64,000 nucleotides of DNA from Locusta migratoria (taxonomy: Eukaryota > Arthropoda > Insecta > Orthoptera > Acrididae). Both the position numbers and the translations under genes were made by a program. Within the stretch, counting starts at the first letter, position 1, and each line of letters starts with the position of its first letter. Of this stretch, positions 62,837 through 64,000 are shown piece by piece. The stretch spans positions 169,164,549 to 169,228,548 of the forward strand of contig CM048750.1 of assembly GCA_026315105.1 (NCBI GenBank). The letters run 5' to 3'. The notes under the pieces are model-generated. The model was not told the DNA's origin and searched no databases. It worked only from the letters and a program-made list of their open reading frames with translations.

Positions 62837-63342
62837 CCCTCGTTAAGGTAAGAAACAGCTTTCAGGCATATGATCCGAAATGCACCAGTGGAGGAAAGAC
62901 ATGGATCATTGGAATAGGGAAGATGATGGTATGGTGAGCTGTTCCATGATCGCATGAGTCTATATGAGTGGTATATATTAATCGAATTTTAGTTGCTTTC
63001 AAGTGTTGATAAAAATCGTATTGTAACAGTGTCCACCCCAGGGATCTTCCTCAATGCACTCTCAGACATAGTTTCTTATTTTCACCTGTCACATTTACCT
63101 GTATACAAAACGTTGGCGCAGTTCAATTTAGTTGCTCCACAAAACAATGATTAATTTGACTTTTAGAAAACAAAATAATAATACAGATTTAGACATGTGG
63201 TGGAAATTGAGTTGGCAACAATACCACTAGTCAATATTGTGGAAAGGTAAGCCCGCAACACTCGTTTGATTTCACACAAAGTAGCCCGCGATAGCGTTGC
63301 TGATTTTCTGACCGCTTGGGTACAACCCACTATACCCTAGTT
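62541..63342. other. Downstream DNA, no gene recognised
   Basis: Contains a poly(T) run at 62808-62837. The short frame through it is an artefact. Confidence 0.45.
63258..63322. repeat. Direct repeat, left copy
   Basis: TAGCCCGCGATAGCGTTGCT recurs as TAGGCCGCGATGGCGTTGCT at 63963-63982, on the other side of the MITE. Confidence 0.55.
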
Positions 63343-63939
63343 CACTGTTTTCCAGCCTTCTTTAATATACGTCCTCCTTCCACATAAACATATTTTGGCG
63401 ACTCCTCCTCCTCACGAATAGTAACAAAACTATATTATCTCAAAGGAAACATATTTGATCTTCTTTCTATTGCTTCAGTTTTCTTTTAAATTGTTGGACG
63501 AAGTTGTTTTTGTCTATTTTTGGGATGGAACAAATATCCTATTTTATGTGATTTCCGACAGAAAAACAAATTTTGCTTAACTAGTGTTTCGCATTTCAGG
63601 CAAGACTCAGAAACGAATTATGCCCATTAAGAAACGCCCGATTGTGTAAACAATTTGTAAATATGTAGTACTTTTTTTTCGAATTATTCAGAATTACTGT
63701 ATTATGTTCTTCCTGAAAGCAGTTTTCAGACTTATTCATCAACACACTGGATCTATGATCTATTCAATTCATGATGAATGTTACACAATGAACTCCATAA
63801 TTGTAACATTAAATACATTTCAGTTAAATATACGTTTTTGTATTATTGAACCCCTAGTTATTTTATGGTGCAAGTACTTCCTCCTGTGAGTCCGAGCCCT
63901 CTGCTCAAGACTTTGCGACTCCCAGGTTCAAAAACACTG
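63343..63939. mobile_element. hAT-like MITE, 597 bp
   Basis: Ends CACTGTTTTCCAGCCT and AGGTTCAAAAACACTG are imperfect inverted termini of the type seen in hAT elements. Target duplication CCCTAGTT/GCCTAGTT (7 of 8) at 63335-63342 and 63940-63947. No coding content. Confidence 0.65.
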
Positions 63940-63944
63940 GCCTA

Positions 63945-64000
63945 GTTTGACGTCACCAAAAGTAGGCCGCGATGGCGTTGCTAACTGGCTGGCCGTTAGG
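63945..64000. repeat. Direct repeat, right copy, cut by window end
   Basis: Counterpart of 63258-63322, running off the end of the window. Confidence 0.55.

Overview
The window is animal nuclear DNA from a large, repeat-choked genome. tRNA-derived SINEs with tails of the type known from locusts and grasshoppers, many mariner/Tc1 relics and long introns suggest an orthopteran insect, Schistocerca-like. The species assignment is inference. I see one host gene: three plus-strand exons of a vesicular glutamate transporter (VGLUT, SLC17 family) at 1614-1741, 10374-10634 and 61988-62179. They encode the last two membrane segments and the cytoplasmic tail. The second intron is about 51 kb and holds almost everything else.

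Layout: 1-10373 is the first intron and its flanks, with a mariner-type element (269-1356), a broken LINE split by foldback elements with tRNA-like ends (1887-4200), SINEs, an LTR-like promoter region with a perfect five-unit heat-shock element (5306-6060), a Tc1 pseudogene (6321-7440) and an RTE LINE (7586-10115). After exon 10374-10634 comes a nearly complete CR1-type LINE (11031 to about 15700, minus) with ORF1, ORF2 and 5' monomers. From 15.7 to 43.6 kb there are SINEs, Tc1/mariner relics (several rearranged into palindromes), a hAT-like element, a Penelope GIY-YIG fragment, foldback elements, an 85-bp RTE stub and degenerate THAP-like coding sequence. An RTE-type LINE with 13-bp target duplications lies at 43680-45847, a MADF-like fragment near 47.1 kb and a Tc1 element with an inserted SINE at 49979-51422. 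A Tx1/L1-like LINE with ORF1, endonuclease and reverse transcriptase (about 52634-57600, minus) has landed in an older tandem-type repeat, which is also cut by a 1.85-kb hAT-like element (58091-59937). A second RTE copy (60640-61661) precedes the last VGLUT exon, its 3' UTR and a final hAT-like MITE (63343-63939).

The most interesting signal is in the CR1 element. ORF2 has no usable AUG, and a canonical minus-one slippery heptamer (T TTT TTA) six bases before the ORF1 stop leads exactly into the ORF2 frame. Next are the heat-shock element next to a TATA box in the LTR-like region, and the repeated conversion of mariner-type transposons into inverted duplications of their own 3' ends. All transposon classifications rest on reading motifs by eye; no database search was run.
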